Shown here: positions 50,441 through 53,166 of the stretch, piece after piece
Position numbering within the stretch: the first letter of the stretch is position 1
How the letters are laid out: each line of letters begins with the position of its first letter
NCBI GenBank assembly: GCA_014728115.1
Contig: WJME01000245.1
Coordinates: 1-53,166 of the forward strand
Direction: 5' to 3'
DNA length: 53,166 bases
Source of the DNA: Candidatus Zhuqueibacterota bacterium
GTDB taxonomy: Bacteria > Zhuqueibacterota > Zhuqueibacteria > Residuimicrobiales > Oceaniaggregativiventaceae
Position numbers and translations under genes: made by a program
The notes under the pieces: generated by a model
Databases searched by the model: none
Told to the model about the DNA's origin: nothing
The model's input: only the letters and a program-made list of their open reading frames with translations

Positions 50441-51409
50441 ATGAAAACACTGATGTCTCTACTCTTGTCTGCCTTGCTGTTCGGACTCGCCTTGGCGCAG
50501 GATACTGCGACCCTGACGATCTTTAACAGCAATGACATTAAAGGCTATCTCGAACCCTGTGGGTGAAAGTCTGCGCGTAATGGCGGGTTAGCTCGGCGAG
50601 CGACCATACTCGAACAACAGATTCAATCCACAGACTTTTATGTTCTGGCCGATGCCGGCGGCTATAACCGCGGCATGGGCGATATCAGTAAAGTCAAAAC
50701 CGGCTTTCTGGTCAAAGGCTTGTCCCATCTGGGATACGACGCCATTAATGTCGGCACCGCCGACCTGAACGCAGGCGGTGAGTTTGTCAAGCATCTGAAC
50801 GATCAGTACTCTGCCGATTTTATCTCGGCCAATCTGGTCTATGCCAACACCAACGAACCGGTCTTCCGGCCTTATAAAATCCTGGATCTCGATCCGGTCA
50901 ATATGGCCAAAAATATACCCTTTACCAGCCTGCGCGTCGGCATATTCGGATTACTCGAACCCAGGGATATGCTCTTTTCCGGTACCCTGAACGAACCTCC
51001 CATGAAGAGCCTCGATCCGTTTCCCATTGCTTTGCAAACAGTGGCAGAATTAAAAGGACAGGTCGATGTTATCATCCTGCTCTATTATGGCCGGGGTAAT
51101 TTTCTCGAAGATATTCTCAAAAACGTACCCGAAATCGATGCCGTGGCCATGGGCGGTGAGTATTTTGCTGCCAATCGCCTGGAACGTGAGGTCACCACAC
51201 CGATCGGCGCCTCTTCGACCATGGGGAAATTTTTCAATGGCATCACCCTGCAGCTGAATGCCCAAAAAGAGGTGATCGGATCCGATCAGATCCGCATCGC
51301 CCTGACCGAACAGATCGCAGACGATCCCTGGTATCTCAATCTGGTGCAAGAATACGAAGCCAAATCCCGGGAAATGGTGGGCACACCACAGTCCCGTGCT
51401 CAACAATAG
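50441..51409 (+). CDS. Candidate selenoprotein: secreted metallophosphatase-like protein with in-frame UGA
   Basis: 322 codons. ATG 50441 has AGGA at 50430-50433. Signal peptide about 1-20 (LMSLLLSALLFGLALAQ). The family motif reads YLEPCG-UGA-KSARNGGLARRAT: codon 42 (50564-50566) is TGA where relatives in my recollection have Cys (EPCGC...GGLARR). The frame then stays open to 51409 with normal composition: FYVLADAGG, YDAINVGTADLNAGGEF, GLLEPRDM, VIILLYYGRG and DAVAMGGEYF. The fold resembles UshA/5'-nucleotidase-type metallophosphatases, but the metal-site Asp-x-His reads NDIKG and Gly-Asp reads DAGG, so hydrolase activity is doubtful. Selenocysteine insertion is inferred; a nonsense mutation is the alternative. 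Confidence 0.72.
50580..50607 (+). promoter_or_regulatory. SECIS-like hairpin downstream of the in-frame UGA
   Basis: ATGG (50580-50583) pairs with CCAT (50604-50607); GCTC (50591-50594) pairs with GAGC (50598-50601); apical loop GGC (50595-50597) with G at the first position. The asymmetric internal loop can be partly closed by T-A and T-G pairs. The loop G is 29 bases after the UGA, within the 16-37-base window described for bacterial SECIS elements. The upper stem is short and the loop is only 3 bases, so it is a candidate, not a proof. Confidence 0.5.
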
Positions 51410-51430
51410 ATTCGTTCATTTATCATTTCC

Positions 51431-51468
51431 AACGCTGTGGCCAGAGGTGTGGACACGGCGTTTTTTTT
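51431..51468 (+). terminator. Intrinsic terminator
   Basis: AACGCTGTG (51431-51439) pairs with CACGGCGTT (51454-51462), 9 bp with one G-U pair, 14-base loop, followed by a run of eight T (51461-51468). It ends the UGA-containing gene's transcript 22 bases after its stop. Confidence 0.88.
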
Positions 51469-51483
51469 CATTGAGGTGCTGTC

Positions 51484-53166
51484 TTGACCATCGAGCAAAT
51501 CATCGACCAGCTGCAACGCGATCCCTCGTTTCTGCAAAATGTCAGTGTCTGGAAAAAAATCGAATCCCGTGTAGCACAATATGCCGATTTTCCGGATGCT
51601 ATCGATGCACGTCTGGTCAGGGCTCTGACCTCACACGGCATCCAAAAGCCCTATACACACCAGGCCGAGGCCATCGATCATATCCTGAATCAACGCAACA
51701 CCACCATTGTCACGCCCACAGCCTCGGGCAAGACCCTGTGCTATAACGTACCAGTGCTCAACAGTGTCATCGAAACCAAAGAGGCCCGGGCGCTCTATCT
51801 GTTTCCCACCAAGGCCTTGTCCCAGGACCAGGTCTCGGAACTGCATAATCTCATCAAATTGGTCTCACCCGAGATCGATTTCGATATCAAGAGCTATACT
51901 TTTGACGGCGACACGCCCCAGACCGCACGTCGTGCCATCCGGTCATCCGGACATATTGTGGTGACGAACCCGGATATGCTGCACACCGGCATTCTGCCGC
52001 ATCATACCATCTGGGTCAAGCTGTTCGAGAATCTGCGTTATGTGGTCATTGACGAAATCCACCACTATCGCGGCGTGTTCGGCAGCCATCTGGCCAATGT
52101 CATCCGCCGGCTCAAGCGCATCTGTGCGTTCTATAACAGCCGGCCGCAGTTTATCTGCTGTTCGGCCACCATTGCCAATCCGGGCGAGCTGGCCCAAGCC
52201 CTCACCGGTGAACCCATGCAGGTGGTGGATCAAAACGGCGCGCCCAGAGGTGCCAAGCACTTTATTCTCTATAATCCGCCGGTGGTCAATCAGGAACTGG
52301 GTATCCGGCGATCCTATGTCAAGGAAGCGCAGGAACTGGCCACCCGTTTTCTCAGGCACAACGTGCAGACTATCGTGTTTGCGCGCAGCCGCATGCGCGT
52401 CGAGATTCTCATAACTTATCTCAAGCAACATCTCAAGGAAAAAGCACAAAAAATCCGTGGCTATCGCGGCGGTTATCTGCCCCTGCAGCGCCGCGAGATC
52501 GAACGGGGCCTGCGCTCCGGTGACATTATCGGCGTCGTCTCTACCAATGCCCTGGAGCTGGGCATCGACATTGGACAATTACAGGTCTGTATCATGGCCG
52601 GATATCCCGGCACCATTGCCAGCACCTGGCAGCAATCCGGTCGCGCCGGACGCCGCTCCGGTACCTCGCTGGCAATCCTGGTATCGTCTTCGGCACCCCT
52701 GGATCAGCATATCACCCATCATCCCGAATACCTGCTGGACAAATCTCCGGAATCGGGCATCGTGGATCCGGATAATCTCATTATCCTGCTCAGCCACATA
52801 AAATGCGCGGCATTCGAGCTGCCGTTCCGCAGCAGCGAACGCTTTGGCAGTGATCATGAAAACAACGGTGGGGTCGAGGGCACGAACGAGATCCTGGAGT
52901 TTCTGCAGGAAAACAAGGTCGTGCATTTTTCCAATGACACCTGGCACTGGATGGCCGAGACCTACCCGGCCGAATCCATCAGCCTGCGCTCGGCTGCTGA
53001 AGAGAATGTGGTGATCATCGAGCAACAGGCCGGACTCGAACGCGTCATCGGCGAAATCGATCTCTTTGCCGCACCCATGATGGTGCACGACGATGCCATC
53101 TATATTCACGAAAGCCAGCAATATCATGTGGATCAGCTGGACTGGGAGCGCCGCAAGGCCTATGTG
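51484..53166 (+). CDS. mrfA: DEAD/DEAH-box helicase, MrfA/YprA type (3' truncated)
   Basis: Superfamily 2 helicase, 561 residues visible, open to the window edge. Motif Q-like region KPYTHQAEAID near 59-69, motif I TPTASGKT near 78, Ia LFPTKALSQDQ, motif II DEIHHYRG (DEIH), motif III CCSATIANP, motif IV region TIVFARSRMRVE, motif V VSTNALELGIDIG and motif VI QQSGRAGRRSG. The VVNQELGIRRS stretch and overall order match the YprA/MrfA family (Bacillus MrfA, about 750 residues, repairs mitomycin damage), which ends in a DUF1998 zinc domain that would lie beyond the edge. TTG start with GAGGTG 5 bases upstream. Confidence 0.9.
   Translation, partial: MTIEQIIDQLQRDPSFLQNVSVWKKIESRVAQYADFPDAIDARLVRALTSHGIQKPYTHQAEAIDHILNQRNTTIVTPTASGKTLCYNVPVLNSVIETKEARALYLFPTKALSQDQVSELHNLIKLVSPEIDFDIKSYTFDGDTPQTARRAIRSSGHIVVTNPDMLHTGILPHHTIWVKLFENLRYVVIDEIHHYRGVFGSHLANVIRRLKRICAFYNSRPQFICCSATIANPGELAQALTGEPMQVVDQNGAPRGAKHFILYNPPVVNQELGIRRSYVKEAQELATRFLRHNVQTIVFARSRMRVEILITYLKQHLKEKAQKIRGYRGGYLPLQRREIERGLRSGDIIGVVSTNALELGIDIGQLQVCIMAGYPGTIASTWQQSGRAGRRSGTSLAILVSSSAPLDQHITHHPEYLLDKSPESGIVDPDNLIILLSHIKCAAFELPFRSSERFGSDHENNGGVEGTNEILEFLQENKVVHFSNDTWHWMAETYPAESISLRSAAEENVVIIEQQAGLERVIGEIDLFAAPMMVHDDAIYIHESQQYHVDQLDWERRKAYV

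Noticed and set aside
50564..50566. Simple pseudogene reading of the gene at 50441
   Set aside because: Not excluded, but disfavoured: only one stop, at a conserved Cys position, no frameshift, intact composition on both sides, and a SECIS-like hairpin downstream.

Overview
This window comes from a Gram-negative bacterium that can probably both ferment with H2 turnover and respire O2. It shows a NAD(P)-linked electron-bifurcating-type [FeFe] hydrogenase, butyrate kinase/phosphate butyryltransferase pairs, an alternative complex III and a caa3-type cytochrome oxidase. Outer-membrane traits (Mla-type MCE transporter, PorV-like barrel, OmpA domain, large secreted propeller protein with a C-terminal FlgD/sorting-like domain) point to the FCB group. 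Calditrichota or a KSB1-like lineage is my best guess, but this is inference without a phylogenetic marker. No rRNA, tRNA, transposase, CRISPR array or phage gene was seen.

Layout. 1-8090: end of one [FeFe] hydrogenase catalytic subunit, then a hydrogenase-like/histidine kinase fusion, two receivers, a receiver-PAS-kinase hybrid, a MurF-like ligase lacking the usual N-terminal domain, and the DRTGG, PHP and ATPase proteins that accompany such hydrogenases. 8198-12427: four-subunit hydrogenase (HndBACD order), closed by a strong terminator. 12546-16299: butyrate kinase, SpoIIE-type phosphatase, membrane protein, phosphate butyryltransferase. 16370-19304: MlaE/F/D transporter and an S4 RNA-binding protein. 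19562-20824: glutamate dehydrogenase behind a structured leader. 21114-36345: heme O synthase, the act operon (actABCDEF), SCO1, ctaC/D/E/F, heme A synthase, a second SCO and DUF420/CtaM. 36362-42703: secreted unknown, DUF4416, purM, gpsA, Usp, asnS, acylphosphatase, apt. 42857-44843: second buk-ptb pair. 44909-49654: envelope proteins. 49655-50440: repeat-rich spacer. 50441-51409: metallophosphatase-like secreted protein with an in-frame UGA. 51484-end: MrfA/YprA-type helicase, cut by the window edge.

How it fits together. Reduced carriers from fermentation can be discharged by the hydrogenase, with acyl-CoA energy recovered as ATP by ptb/buk. When O2 or another terminal acceptor pathway is available, quinol is oxidised by alternative complex III and electrons pass to the caa3 oxidase, whose heme A and copper assembly genes are in the same block. 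The hydrogenase-like kinase and its partners are well placed to sense redox or H2 state.

The most exciting observation is at 50441-51409. A signal-peptide protein of the 'EPCGC...GGLARR' metallophosphatase-like family has UGA exactly where the second cysteine of the PCGC motif is expected. The frame stays open for 280 codons afterwards, and a SECIS-like hairpin with a G at the first loop position lies 14-41 nt downstream. It is a candidate new selenoprotein; a nonsense mutation or sequencing error is the alternative.
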